Assembly (NCBI GenBank): GCA_036520835.1
Contig: DATDIX010000089.1
Span: forward strand, 1-64,000
Reading direction: 5' to 3'
DNA from: VBAT01 sp036520835
Lineage (GTDB): Bacteria; Bacteroidota; Bacteroidia; Chitinophagales; Chitinophagaceae
Length of the DNA: 64,000 nt
The notes under the pieces are model-generated. The model ran no database searches. It was not told the DNA's origin and saw nothing but the letters and a program-made list of their open reading frames with translations. Below, one piece after another: positions 7,726 through 15,333 of the stretch (positions are counted from its first letter, which is position 1; each line of letters opens with the position of its first letter). Made by a program: the position numbers and the translations under genes.

Positions 7726-8472
7726 CTATCGCTTTTCAAAAAATGCCCAGATCCGTTTTCTCGGTTTTACTTTATAATTACGGGTAATGTACTGGCGGAT
7801 ATGATCCATGGCTTCATCAACACTATCCGTCAGCAACACCAGGTTCATATCTTCCTTTGAGATAGTTCCTTTGGCTGCCATATCATTCATCGCTTCCATC
7901 AGCTCCCTGTAATATTCCTTTCCGAATAATACAATAGGAAACTGTGTGAGTGTTTTTGTTTGAACCAGCGTCAGTGTTTCAAAAAATTCATCCATCGTTC
8001 CAAATCCCCCGGGCATAATAATAAAGGCATAGGAATATTTAATAAGCAAAGTTTTGCGGACAAAAAAATGTTCGAAGGTGATGGATGTATGAAGATAAGG
8101 GTTGGCCTTCTGTTCAAATGGCAACCGGATATTACATCCTACAGACTGGCCGCCGTTTTCATAAGACCCCCGGTTAGCTGCTTCCATGATGCCCGGTCCG
8201 CCGCCTGTCATAGTGGTAAAACCCAGTTGTGCGATGCGTTTCCCAAATTCAGTTGCCTGTTGGTAATACGGATGACCTTCATTGAAGCGGGCAGATCCGA
8301 ATACAGTGATACAGGGCCCTACAAAGTGCAGAGTCCGGAATCCTTTTATGAATTGAGTGAAGACACGCCAGGCAAACTTCAGTTCATATCCCCTGCTTTT
8401 CGGACCCTCCAGGTATATATGTTCTTTGGGCGGAATGATCGGCGCCAAAGGTTGTTTTGTTGCTCCTTTCAT
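7726..8472 (-). CDS. LOG-family protein (TIGR00730-type)
   Basis: The LOG signature is complete: GGGPGIMEAANRG with the catalytic-type Glu, and PGGFGTMDEFFE downstream. Family members are nucleoside-5'-monophosphate phosphoribohydrolases; the plant homologues activate cytokinins, and the role in most bacteria is unknown. An in-frame start at 8550 is possible, but the extra 26 codons run through the intergenic palindrome at 8520-8532, so I prefer the ATG at 8472 (MKGATKQPLAP; 248 aa). The gene is divergent from the exonuclease gene at 8581, leaving about 108 bp for both promoters. The C-terminal region ends in a basic KVKPRKRIWAFFEKR segment. Confidence 0.9.
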   Translation of the reverse strand: MKGATKQPLAPIIPPKEHIYLEGPKSRGYELKFAWRVFTQFIKGFRTLHFVGPCITVFGSARFNEGHPYYQQATEFGKRIAQLGFTTMTGGGPGIMEAANRGSYENGGQSVGCNIRLPFEQKANPYLHTSITFEHFFVRKTLLIKYSYAFIIMPGGFGTMDEFFETLTLVQTKTLTQFPIVLFGKEYYRELMEAMNDMAAKGTISKEDMNLVLLTDSVDEAMDHIRQYITRNYKVKPRKRIWAFFEKR

Positions 8473-8519
8473 AGTAAAATGTAAATTGCCGGACAATTTA
8501 ATGATTAAAAGCCCCCAAT

Positions 8520-8532
8520 CCGCCTGTGGCGG
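8520..8532. repeat. 13-bp palindrome CCGCCTGTGGCGG
   Basis: Exact reverse complement of the element at 1832-1844. It lies in the divergent promoter region between the LOG-family and exonuclease genes. Confidence 0.6.
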
Positions 8533-8580
8533 AGGTAAAAATTCGTACAATATTAGTCATCATATCTATAAGGTAAAAAC

Positions 8581-9348
8581 ATGCGTATTATTTCTTACAA
8601 TGTAAACGGCATCAGGGCTGCCATCAATAAAGGTTTTTTGGATTGGCTAAAAACTAACCCGGCGGATGTGATCTGCGTACAGGAAACAAAAGCCTTAAAG
8701 GAAAATGTGGATCATAAATTATTTAATGCGCTTGGTTATCATGACTACTGGTTCAGTGCAGAAAAAAAAGGATATAGCGGTGTGGCTGTTTTTACTAAAA
8801 TAAAACCTGTAAATGTACAATATGGTACCGGGCATAAAGTAAGTGATGATGAGGGCCGTGTGCTGCAACTGGATTTTGGTGATACCAGGCTGATCAATGC
8901 TTACTTTCCATCCGGTACAAGCGGGGATGAACGCCAGAGTTTCAAATATGTGTGGCTGGATGAGTTTTTTGTTTACCTGGAAAAACTCAGGAAAAAATAT
9001 CCAAAGCTGATCTTATGCGGTGATTATAATATTGCCCATAAGGAAATTGACATCCATGACCCGAAAGGCAATAAAAAATCTTCCGGTTTTTTACCCGAAG
9101 AAAGAGAGTGGATGGACAAATTCTTCAAACATGGCTGGATAGATACATTCAGGCAGTTTCATGAAGAGCCGCACCGGTATAGCTGGTGGAGTCAGCGTTT
9201 TCCCACTGTAAGATTGCAGAACAAAGGATGGCGTATTGATTATATTAACGTTACTGATCCGCTGAAAAAGAAATTGACCGATGCAGAGATATACCCCGAT
9301 ATCAAACACAGTGATCATTGCCCTGTTTACCTGGACATTAATACCTGA
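8581..9348 (+). CDS. xth: Exodeoxyribonuclease III / AP endonuclease
   Basis: 255 aa, the standard length of the ExoIII/APE1 (EEP) family, which cuts DNA at abasic sites and trims 3' blocks in base excision repair. Conserved elements seen are the N-terminal IISYNVNGIRAA, CVQETK with the metal-binding Glu, YSGVAVFTK, NAYFPSG, LCGDYNIAH with the catalytic Asp and Asn, the WRIDYI block and the C-terminal SDHCPV with the catalytic His. The protein starts directly at the conserved strand MRIISYNVNG, so the ATG at 8581 is secure. The next gene starts six bases after the stop codon, suggesting co-transcription with the DUF4286 protein. Confidence 0.96.
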   Translation: MRIISYNVNGIRAAINKGFLDWLKTNPADVICVQETKALKENVDHKLFNALGYHDYWFSAEKKGYSGVAVFTKIKPVNVQYGTGHKVSDDEGRVLQLDFGDTRLINAYFPSGTSGDERQSFKYVWLDEFFVYLEKLRKKYPKLILCGDYNIAHKEIDIHDPKGNKKSSGFLPEEREWMDKFFKHGWIDTFRQFHEEPHRYSWWSQRFPTVRLQNKGWRIDYINVTDPLKKKLTDAEIYPDIKHSDHCPVYLDINT

Positions 9349-9354
9349 TCACTG

Positions 9355-9660
9355 ATGTTAGTTTATAATGTAACAACAAAAGTAGAGCACAGTATTGCTG
9401 AGGCATGGTTAGCATGGCTAAAAGAAGAACATATTCCCGACCTGGTAGCAACAGGATGTTTTACAAATGCAGTTATTCTTCAACTAACCGAAACAGACGA
9501 TACCGAAGGGCCTACTTATGCCGTACAATATTATACCGGGAGTAAAGAGCAGTATAACCGTTATATTGAACAATATGCAGATGTGATGCGAAAGAAAGCA
9601 ACAGATAAGTGGGGAAATAAATTTATTTCATTCCGGACAGTGATGACTGTTGTGAATTGA
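9355..9660 (+). CDS. DUF4286 family protein
   Basis: 101-aa cytoplasmic protein matching the small DUF4286 family, common in Bacteroidota and of unknown function. Features are the opening MLVYNVTTKVEHSIAEAW, the acidic IPDLVATGCF segment, TYAVQYYTGSKEQYNRYIEQ, and the end KFISFRTVM. The predicted fold is a small alpha/beta dimer related to ferredoxin-like or EthD-like barrels; that is my inference from the strand-helix pattern. It starts six bases downstream of the exonuclease gene, so both probably come from one transcript. No catalytic residues can be named. Confidence 0.85.
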   Translation: MLVYNVTTKVEHSIAEAWLAWLKEEHIPDLVATGCFTNAVILQLTETDDTEGPTYAVQYYTGSKEQYNRYIEQYADVMRKKATDKWGNKFISFRTVMTVVN

Positions 9661-9893
9661 TTGTGCAAAAGAAATTTTATTTGTTTGGGTGGTCCAGGAA
9701 CACTTGTACGTTTCAATGAAAGGCCTGTCTGGCCTGTATTTCAGAGGACAATCAATGAAACCAGCCACAGCAAAGGGTTTTGGGAGATATGAATAATATC
9801 CTTCATTTATTTGACAATAAGCAAATCCTGCAAAATCCTTGCCCCATGCGGGTTCGGCTCGTTTAGAAAAATTTTCAAAAGACCATAATTTTT

Positions 9894-9923
9894 TTTGCTG
9901 GAAACAAAATCCGGTTAATTTTG
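9894..9923 (+). promoter_or_regulatory. Promoter of the HU gene
   Basis: TTTG (9894-9897), an 18-bp spacer, then a perfect TAnnTTTG box (TAATTTTG, 9916-9923). Transcription would start near 9929, giving a 5' leader of about 27 bases before the ATG at 9956. The remaining part of this 295-bp gap (9661-9893) shows nothing I can assign. Confidence 0.65.
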
Positions 9924-9955
9924 TCGCCGTTAGCAAACATTATAAAATCACGTTT

Positions 9956-10225
9956 ATGAACAAAGCAGAATTAATCGCAAAAGTAGCAGACGATGCAGGC
10001 GTTACTAAAACACAAGCTAATGCCGCATTGGATTCTTTTATCGAAGCAGTTACTAAAACATTGAAAGGTGGTGGTAAAGTTACCCTGGTGGGCTTCGGTA
10101 CTTTCTCAGTATCTAAAAGAGCTGCCCGTAACGGCCGTAACCCTCAAACAGGTGAAGTGATCAAGATCAAAGCAAGAAAAGTTGCCCGCTTCAAAGCTGG
10201 TAAAGAGTTAGCCGCAAAAATGTAA
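9956..10225 (+). CDS. hup: DNA-binding protein HU
   Basis: 89-aa histone-like nucleoid protein. The start MNKAELIAKVADDAGVTKTQ is the classic HU N terminus, which fixes the ATG at 9956 even though the frame is open further upstream. The beta-arm signature GFGTFSVSKRAARNGRNPQT, including the DNA-intercalating Asn-Pro, and the end ARKVARFKAGKELAAKM are typical. HU bends and compacts DNA as a dimer. The gene has its own promoter (9894-9923) and an intrinsic terminator (10244-10281), so it is a single-gene transcription unit. Confidence 0.97.
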   Translation: MNKAELIAKVADDAGVTKTQANAALDSFIEAVTKTLKGGGKVTLVGFGTFSVSKRAARNGRNPQTGEVIKIKARKVARFKAGKELAAKM

Positions 10226-10243
10226 TTGCCCCATTACTTTTTT

Positions 10244-10281
10244 AAAAGCTCCATCTCAGTGAAACTGGACGGAGCTTTTTT
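10244..10281 (+). terminator. Intrinsic terminator after the HU gene
   Basis: AAAAGCTCC and GGAGCTTTT form a nine-base stem around an 18-base loop, and the T-run continues to 10281. It lies 18 bp after the HU stop codon. Confidence 0.75.
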
Positions 10282-10329
10282 AGTGAAAGAACTTAACTTT
10301 ACACATTAATAAACAGAAAAAATAATTTT

Positions 10330-10452
10330 ATGGGAAGAGGTGATAAGAAAACTGCAAAAGGAAAACGTTTTAAAGGTTCATTTGGCAAAAGCCGCCCGGC
10401 TAAGTCTCCTGCGGCCAAAAAGAAAACGGCTGCAAAGAAGAAAAGTAAATAA
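10330..10452 (+). CDS. 30S ribosomal protein THX (bTHX)
   Basis: A 40-residue, highly basic peptide beginning MGRGDKKTAKGKRFKGSFGK and ending in an Ala/Lys-rich tail. It matches the 30S_THX family (PF17070), whose members bind in the head of the 30S subunit and start MGKGDKKT or similar. The family is established in Thermus and widespread in Bacteroidota. The gene lies between the HU terminator and a strong hairpin, so it is transcribed alone. A weaker promoter box, TAACTTTA (7 of 8), lies at about 10292-10299. It is easily missed because of its length. Confidence 0.85.
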   Translation: MGRGDKKTAKGKRFKGSFGKSRPAKSPAAKKKTAAKKKSK

Positions 10453-10467
10453 GTAAACTGGTTAATT

Positions 10468-10499
10468 GACAGGCAGAGAACTAAAGTTCTCTGCCTGTC
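10468..10499. terminator. Hairpin between convergent bTHX and pdxH genes
   Basis: GACAGGCAGAGAACT (10468-10482) and its exact complement (10485-10499) form a 15-bp perfect inverted repeat with almost no loop. There is no clear T-run. Its place between two convergent genes suggests a two-way terminator or RNA 3'-end stabiliser. Confidence 0.6.
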
Positions 10500-10526
10500 A
10501 ACCTAAATAACTAACCTCTCCACTTG

Positions 10527-11174
10527 TCAGGGAGCCAGTCGTTCTATTTTCCATTCGCCGCTATCTTTTAAAGAGTATTCTATCCTGTCGTGCAGGCGTC
10601 CCGGTCTGCCCTGCCAGAACTCCACCATTACAGGCCGTACAAGATATCCGCCCCAGTGATCCGGTCTTTTAAGCGCAGAGACCCTGGTTCTATCTTTTTC
10701 GAACTGGTGATACTGATCTTCTAACCAATCCCTGTCTTCTATTACCTGGCTTTGCGGTGATACAGCTGCGCCTATTTGGCTGGACAGGGGTCTTGAATAA
10801 AAATACTCATCGCTTTCCTGTTCCGTCACCTTTTGGACAAACCCGGTTATACGAACTTGCCTTTCCAGCTCTTTCCAGAAAAAAACAAGACATGCCTTTG
10901 GATTTTCAGCCAGTTGTTTTCCCTTGAAACTATCATAGTTGGTATAAAAAACAAATCCTTTTTCAGAAAAACCCTTTAATAATACGATCCGGGCAGAAGG
11001 GAGCCCGTCAGCCGAGGCGGTGGCCAATGTCATTGCATTTGCTTCTTCTATTTCTGCGGTTATTGCATCTTTCCACCATAGGTCAAATTGCCGGATAGGA
11101 TCATTTAGTATATCCTTTTCTGATAATACTTTCTGCGAATAGTCTTTACGGATATCCGCAATACTTTTTGCCAT
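10527..11174 (-). CDS. pdxH: Pyridoxamine 5'-phosphate oxidase
   Basis: 215 aa, full length. This FMN enzyme oxidises pyridoxine or pyridoxamine 5'-phosphate to pyridoxal phosphate in vitamin B6 synthesis and salvage. Conserved elements are the N-terminal DPIRQFDLWW, NAMTLATASADGLPSARIVLLK, the FMN-contact segment FYTNYDSFKGKQL, FFWKELERQVRITG, SRPLSSQIGAAVSPQS and the C-terminal WGGYLVRPVMVEFWQGRPGRLHDR with the Arg/His residues that bind substrate phosphate. The ATG at 11174 gives the standard N terminus. A TAAATTTA box (7 of 8) lies upstream at about 11200. It is cytoplasmic and transcribed on its own. Confidence 0.97.
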   Translation of the reverse strand: MAKSIADIRKDYSQKVLSEKDILNDPIRQFDLWWKDAITAEIEEANAMTLATASADGLPSARIVLLKGFSEKGFVFYTNYDSFKGKQLAENPKACLVFFWKELERQVRITGFVQKVTEQESDEYFYSRPLSSQIGAAVSPQSQVIEDRDWLEDQYHQFEKDRTRVSALKRPDHWGGYLVRPVMVEFWQGRPGRLHDRIEYSLKDSGEWKIERLAP

Positions 11175-11268
11175 ACGATCAAATTGTGACTGTAAATTTA
11201 GTCGCTTTGCAGCTGCCTTAAAACGACAAAAGCCCTTAACGGGCTCATTTATCCAAATATTTTTCCAA

Positions 11269-12339
11269 TTATTTCGCTGATTTGTGCACTAACTGGTCTC
11301 TTTCTTCGGCTACCACATTCAGCATGCTCTCCAGTTCTCCTATCCGCTTTAATTGCACTTCCAGTTTTTTATTGGCATCTGTGACGGCCTGCATATCGCT
11401 GTTCAGTTCTTCCAGGTAAGCTACTCTTTTCTGCAACTGCTGCCGCTGGAAATTAGCTTCCCGCAATTTTTCTTCTGTTTCCATCAACTGCCCCTGCATA
11501 TGCTGGTTATCTGAGGCGATTACATTTAATTTCAACTTTTGATCTTCAAACTCCCTGCTCATTTTCTGGTAGCTTTCCTTAAGATCCTCATATTCCATAT
11601 TGATCATTTTGGAAGAACTGACCTGCAATTCCAGCTTCTGCATTTTGCTTTGCAATACATTGAACTCGCTGTAGGCATTATCCAGCATAGATGTCATTTC
11701 CTTTGTCAGGTGCTCTTTTTGTTTTACACTGGTGATCTCTTTTTCTTTTTCCATCAGCTTCATCTGCAGTTCAGCTATTTTCAAAGAAAGCTCTTCGTTG
11801 TACTTTTGGGCATCTCTTTGCCTTTCTTCTGTTTCTTTGATCACATCTATGTTGCCGAGCAGTTGCTTGATCTTCTCGTTCTGTTCCGTCAGGCTGCTCT
11901 GGGCCAGGCGCAATTGTTCAAGATAATCCGGCTTATCCGCTGTATTGATGACATGAGTAACAGGGGGTGCTTTTTGTAAGTTGTCCATTTCCGACATCAG
12001 TATCTTATTCTCCTTACGCATTTCTTCCGCTTCAATAGAATAGATATTGACGTTTTCTTCGGCTTCCGCCAGTTGCTCTTTTAATGCCGATACCTGCTGC
12101 TGCGCTCTTGCTACCTGTTCCCGCAAGCCTGAAAGCTCTTTATCTTTTAATTCAACATCATTAAAATAACGCGACTTCCATTCATCCCTGAATTTATTTA
12201 CTTCATCTTTTTCACTCATGGATGTTTTAAGATTGCGGCGGCTGGCGATAGTAAAATGAATAGTGATACCCAAGATGATCGCCCCAAAAAAAAGCAGTAT
12301 GATCTCCAGGATTGAAAGTGTAAGAGTGGTGTCGCCCAT
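11269..12339 (-). CDS. Membrane-anchored coiled-coil protein
   Basis: 356 aa with one N-terminal transmembrane helix (ILEIILLFFGAIILGITIHF, about residues 10-29), a short basic stop (ASRRNLK), then an almost unbroken coiled coil to the C terminus, very rich in Glu, Lys, Gln and Leu with heptad spacing. No enzymatic domain is seen. The orientation (Arg/Lys after the helix) predicts a cytoplasmic coiled coil. I do not recognise a named family; a structural or scaffold role near the inner membrane is the simplest reading. It lies between pdxH and pyrH with gaps of 94 and 147 bp, so a link to them is not implied. Confidence 0.75.
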   Translation of the reverse strand: MGDTTLTLSILEIILLFFGAIILGITIHFTIASRRNLKTSMSEKDEVNKFRDEWKSRYFNDVELKDKELSGLREQVARAQQQVSALKEQLAEAEENVNIYSIEAEEMRKENKILMSEMDNLQKAPPVTHVINTADKPDYLEQLRLAQSSLTEQNEKIKQLLGNIDVIKETEERQRDAQKYNEELSLKIAELQMKLMEKEKEITSVKQKEHLTKEMTSMLDNAYSEFNVLQSKMQKLELQVSSSKMINMEYEDLKESYQKMSREFEDQKLKLNVIASDNQHMQGQLMETEEKLREANFQRQQLQKRVAYLEELNSDMQAVTDANKKLEVQLKRIGELESMLNVVAEERDQLVHKSAK

Positions 12340-12420
12340 AATGGTGGTTAAACTTGATTGAAAATAGGAAAAAATGGCAAAACGACAATTGCTAGTTTCT
12401 CACAAAAGCGATACCAGAAG

Positions 12421-12434
12421 CCTGCCCGGGCAGG
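12421..12434. repeat. 14-bp perfect palindrome CCTGCCCGGGCAGG
   Basis: It lies in the pyrH downstream gap, about 50 bp past the pyrH stop on the minus strand. A related partial sequence, CCTGCCCGCCAGG, lies at 1056-1068 before recR. It may act as an RNA hairpin after pyrH; no T-run is present. Confidence 0.45.
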
Positions 12435-12486
12435 TATGTTTACAACTTGGGATCAACTGTGCAAAACAGTGATAATAAAGGGAAGA

Positions 12487-13200
12487 TCAGCCACTGACAA
12501 GGGTTCCTACTTTTTCGCCGGTAACAACACGGCGCAGGTTGCCATCCTTATGCATATCAAAAACTATGATTGGCAGGTTGTTTTCCATACATAGGGTAAA
12601 TGCCGTCATATCCATTACCCGCAGATTTTTGGAAAGACATTCCTGGAAAGTGATGGTACCGAATTTTGTTGCTGAAGGGTCCTTTTCAGGGTCGGCCGTA
12701 TAAATGCCATCTACTCTTGTGCCTTTTAATATTACATCTGCATTGATCTCTATAGCCCGTAAAGAACCGGCTGTGTCGGTAGTAAAGTAAGGGTTACCTG
12801 TACCGGCCCCGAATATCACTACCCGTCCTTTTTCCAGGTGGCGGATAGCCCTGCGGCGAATATAAGGCTCGGCAATCTGCTCCATTTTGATAGCGCTTTG
12901 CAAACGGGTGTAAATACCAACCCGCTCCAGTCCTGCCTGCAATGCCATACCATTGATAACAGTGGCCAGCATTCCCATATAATCACCATGGGCCCTTTCA
13001 ATACCTGTTTCCGCTTCATTCATGCCCCTGTAAATGTTTCCGCCCCCTATAACGATGGCTACTTGTACCCCTAACTCGGTAATTGATTTGATATCCTGGG
13101 CATACTGGGAAATTACATCCGAATCAAGACCAAAATTCTTATCCCCCATTAATGATTCACCGGAAAGTTTCAGCAGAATACGTTTGTACTTAGGCAGCAT
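12487..13200 (-). CDS. pyrH: UMP kinase
   Basis: 237 aa, full length for the bacterial hexameric UMP kinase (amino-acid kinase fold) that converts UMP to UDP. Conserved elements are YKRILLKLSGESLMG at the N terminus, VAIVIGGGNIYRG, RAHGDYMGMLATVINGMALQ, VIFGAGTGNPYFTTDTAGSLRA, and DGIYTADPEKDP. It is regulated by GTP and UTP in other bacteria. The box TATCTTCG (7 of 8 to the promoter consensus) lies about 25 bp upstream of the ATG. In many bacteria pyrH neighbours tsf and rpsB; here a methyltransferase gene lies between pyrH and that block. Confidence 0.97.
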   Translation of the reverse strand: MLPKYKRILLKLSGESLMGDKNFGLDSDVISQYAQDIKSITELGVQVAIVIGGGNIYRGMNEAETGIERAHGDYMGMLATVINGMALQAGLERVGIYTRLQSAIKMEQIAEPYIRRRAIRHLEKGRVVIFGAGTGNPYFTTDTAGSLRAIEINADVILKGTRVDGIYTADPEKDPSATKFGTITFQECLSKNLRVMDMTAFTLCMENNLPIIVFDMHKDGNLRRVVTGEKVGTLVSG

Positions 13201-13309
13201 GAACAGACAATTTTTTTCGCTGCGAAGATAAGGGTAAGTTATAGTTTATGGGCTCCCGTTTTTTAGTATGAGGGGCAGGAACCAACCACCCGGATTCATC
13301 CCATATCCC

Positions 13310-14158
13310 TTAAAAGACTGGGGGTTTAACGGCCCTGATACTATACACCATGGGTATCTTTCCTTCCATGCCCTTGATACGCCAGTTACCATCGTCTCCC
13401 TGGATGGTATTGCTGAAGTTAGGATACGGGGAATACATGAATTCGTTGAACTGTTGGATCTTTAATCCTTGTCTTATCAGGGCGTTCAGCACTTCACTAA
13501 TGCTGTGATTCCAGCTATATTCTTTGCCGGTAATGTTCGCTTTGCGGTCGGTATAGGTTCCATAGTTCTCAGTTATGATCAGCTCCCTGTTCTCATAATA
13601 GTATTTGATGTGGGTAAATTCATCATCAAACATCCATACTACCGGGTGAAACTCTGCTATATAAAACATTCCGCCGGGTTTTAAATAATACGAAATGATC
13701 TCCGCCCACTTATCCAGGTCAGGCAACCAGCCAACAACGCCATAAGAAGTGAAAACGATATCAAAAGCCTCTTTTAAATTTTCGCCGAAGGGAAAGTCTT
13801 TGGAAGAACTCTTATTTAGCGGATGGAGATCATATACATTACAGCAAATGAATTTTGCTTGTAGTCCAAGTTCTTCATTCAGTTGTTTTGCTTCCCGGAT
13901 CGCTTCGTCAGAAAGATCAACACCGGTTACATCGGCGCCCAATCTTGTCCAGTCAAGGCTATCCATTCCAAAATGACATTGCAGGTGAAGCATTTTTTTT
14001 CCTTTTACATCACCTACCTCATTCAATTCGGTCGGGGTAAGCACATGATTACCGGATTTAAAACCCGCCAGGTCATAAAAAGCAGAATCTTTGTGAACAG
14101 TAGTTCGCTGGTTCCAGAGTTCTTTATTGGCTTCGAAATACTGATCGTATTGGCCCAT
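13310..14158 (-). CDS. Class I SAM-dependent methyltransferase
   Basis: The protein has SAM-binding motif I in a slightly unusual form (KMLHLQCHFGMDSLDWTRLG, about residues 62-81) followed by the acidic loop VTGVDLSDEAI and a motif-IV-like FDIVFTSYGVVGWLPDL. The C-terminal part (PGGMFYIAEFHPVVWMFDD) is typical of small-molecule methyltransferases related to UbiE-type enzymes. The substrate is not evident. I take the ATG at 14158 (MGQYDQYFEANKELWNQRT; 282 aa), since family members usually begin close to the YYEANRELWN motif; an alternative start seven codons upstream is possible. It sits alone between pyrH and the tsf terminator. Confidence 0.85.
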   Translation of the reverse strand: MGQYDQYFEANKELWNQRTTVHKDSAFYDLAGFKSGNHVLTPTELNEVGDVKGKKMLHLQCHFGMDSLDWTRLGADVTGVDLSDEAIREAKQLNEELGLQAKFICCNVYDLHPLNKSSSKDFPFGENLKEAFDIVFTSYGVVGWLPDLDKWAEIISYYLKPGGMFYIAEFHPVVWMFDDEFTHIKYYYENRELIITENYGTYTDRKANITGKEYSWNHSISEVLNALIRQGLKIQQFNEFMYSPYPNFSNTIQGDDGNWRIKGMEGKIPMVYSIRAVKPPVF

Positions 14159-14346
14159 TGCTTTTAATTTATTACACAACCTTTTTATTAGTTACAAGGG
14201 AAAGTTTTCGCCGTAAGTCTTTTCCATACTGAATATAAAAATAAGAAAGCGCTGGTGAAATACATGCGTCATTCAATAATATACAAGAAGGGAGGTATGC
14301 ATGTTCACATCTCACCAGGCTTCTGTGTCACACTATTTATTTAACA

Positions 14347-14378
14347 ATAAAAAAACCTGTGTTGGCTGCACAGGTTTT
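14347..14378 (-). terminator. Intrinsic terminator after tsf
   Basis: On the minus strand, AAAACCTGTG, a seven-base loop and CACAGGTTTT are followed by further T residues. It lies about 30 bp past the tsf stop codon and would end the rplM-rpsI-rpsB-tsf transcript. Confidence 0.8.
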
Positions 14379-14406
14379 AAAAATTTTATTTACAAGACTT
14401 CATCTC

Positions 14407-15243
14407 TTATCCTAATGCCACTCTTTTAAACTCTAATACTTTCACATCACCTGATTCCTTCAGGTAGTCAGCTACAGATTTGCCGGCATCCTTTACGAAA
14501 GCCTGTGCAGTCAGCGTTTGTTCTTTAAAGAATGCACCCATCTTACCATCAGCGATCTTAGCCAGCATTTCATCTGGTTTACCGGCCATCTTCGGATCCT
14601 GTTTCATCAGTTCAACAATGATATCTTTTTCACGGGCAATCACACTGGCAGGAACACTTGCTGCATCTACTGCAACAGGGTTCAGTGCAGCGATCTGCAT
14701 TGCTATATCTTTACCAACTTCAGCAGCTTCTTTGCTTAAACCAAGCAATACGCCGATACGGTAAGCACCATGAATATAAGAAGCTACATAAGGAGCTTCT
14801 ACTCTTTCAAATTTAGTGATCCCGATCTTTTCACCGATCGAAGCCAATTTGTCATTGACGAGATCAGCTACAGTAGCGCCATTGATAGATACCGTATTTA
14901 GTTCTTCAAGGTTCTTTACATTATTAGCGATGGCCGCATCAGCAATACTCTGACCGAAAGCCACGAAGTCTGCATTTTTGGAAACGAAATCCGTTTCGCA
15001 ACTTACACAAACAACAATACCTGTTTTGTTGTCAGCCGTTGTTTTAGCGATCACCACGCCTTCTTTTGCCTCACGGTCACTTCTTTTAGCGGCTACTTTC
15101 TGGCCCTGCTTGCGCAACCAGTCGATCGCTGCTTCGAAATCACCATTGGTTTCCGTTAAAGCCTTACGGCAATCCATCATACCTGCACCAGTTGCCTGGC
15201 GAAGTTTATTGATATCCTGTGCACTTATTGTTACTGTACTCAT
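14407..15243 (-). CDS. tsf: Translation elongation factor Ts
   Basis: 278 aa, recharging EF-Tu by exchanging GDP for GTP. The N-terminal UBA-like domain is clear (INKLRQATGAGMMDCRKAL), followed by DWLRKQGQKVAAKRSDREAKEG and the core GIVVCVSCETDFVSKN, then YIHGAYRIGVLLGL. I choose the ATG at 15243 (MSTVTISAQDINKLRQ), because the frame upstream reads through the palindromic repeat in the rpsB-tsf spacer and does not resemble EF-Ts. Gene order rpsB-tsf is the usual bacterial one. It ends at an intrinsic terminator. Confidence 0.97.
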   Translation of the reverse strand: MSTVTISAQDINKLRQATGAGMMDCRKALTETNGDFEAAIDWLRKQGQKVAAKRSDREAKEGVVIAKTTADNKTGIVVCVSCETDFVSKNADFVAFGQSIADAAIANNVKNLEELNTVSINGATVADLVNDKLASIGEKIGITKFERVEAPYVASYIHGAYRIGVLLGLSKEAAEVGKDIAMQIAALNPVAVDAASVPASVIAREKDIIVELMKQDPKMAGKPDEMLAKIADGKMGAFFKEQTLTAQAFVKDAGKSVADYLKESGDVKVLEFKRVALG

Positions 15244-15333
15244 ACCCCAAACCCCTAAAGGGGATTTATTTTTCGTTAATAATATTTTGAACAACCTGAG
15301 AAAACTCCCTTATTCCCCTTTAGGGGCAGGGGT
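15244..15333. repeat. Repeat element filling the rpsB-tsf spacer
   Basis: Two 12-bp palindromes, CCCCTAAAGGGG (15252-15263) and CCCCTTTAGGGG (15315-15326), sit near the two ends of the 90-bp spacer in inverted arrangement, each with extra C/G runs (ACCCC; GCAGGGG). This has the look of a small palindromic mobile repeat. The same core occurs in frame in metH (5419-5450). As the spacer is inside the rpsB-tsf transcript, both palindromes would form RNA hairpins. Confidence 0.6.

Noticed and set aside
8473..8550. 26-codon N-terminal extension of the LOG-family protein
   Set aside because: It runs through the dispersed palindrome at 8520-8532 and shortens the divergent promoter region to 30 bp.
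15244..15294. 17-codon N-terminal extension of EF-Ts
   Set aside because: It translates the palindromic spacer repeat and does not match EF-Ts; the ATG at 15243 gives the standard N terminus.
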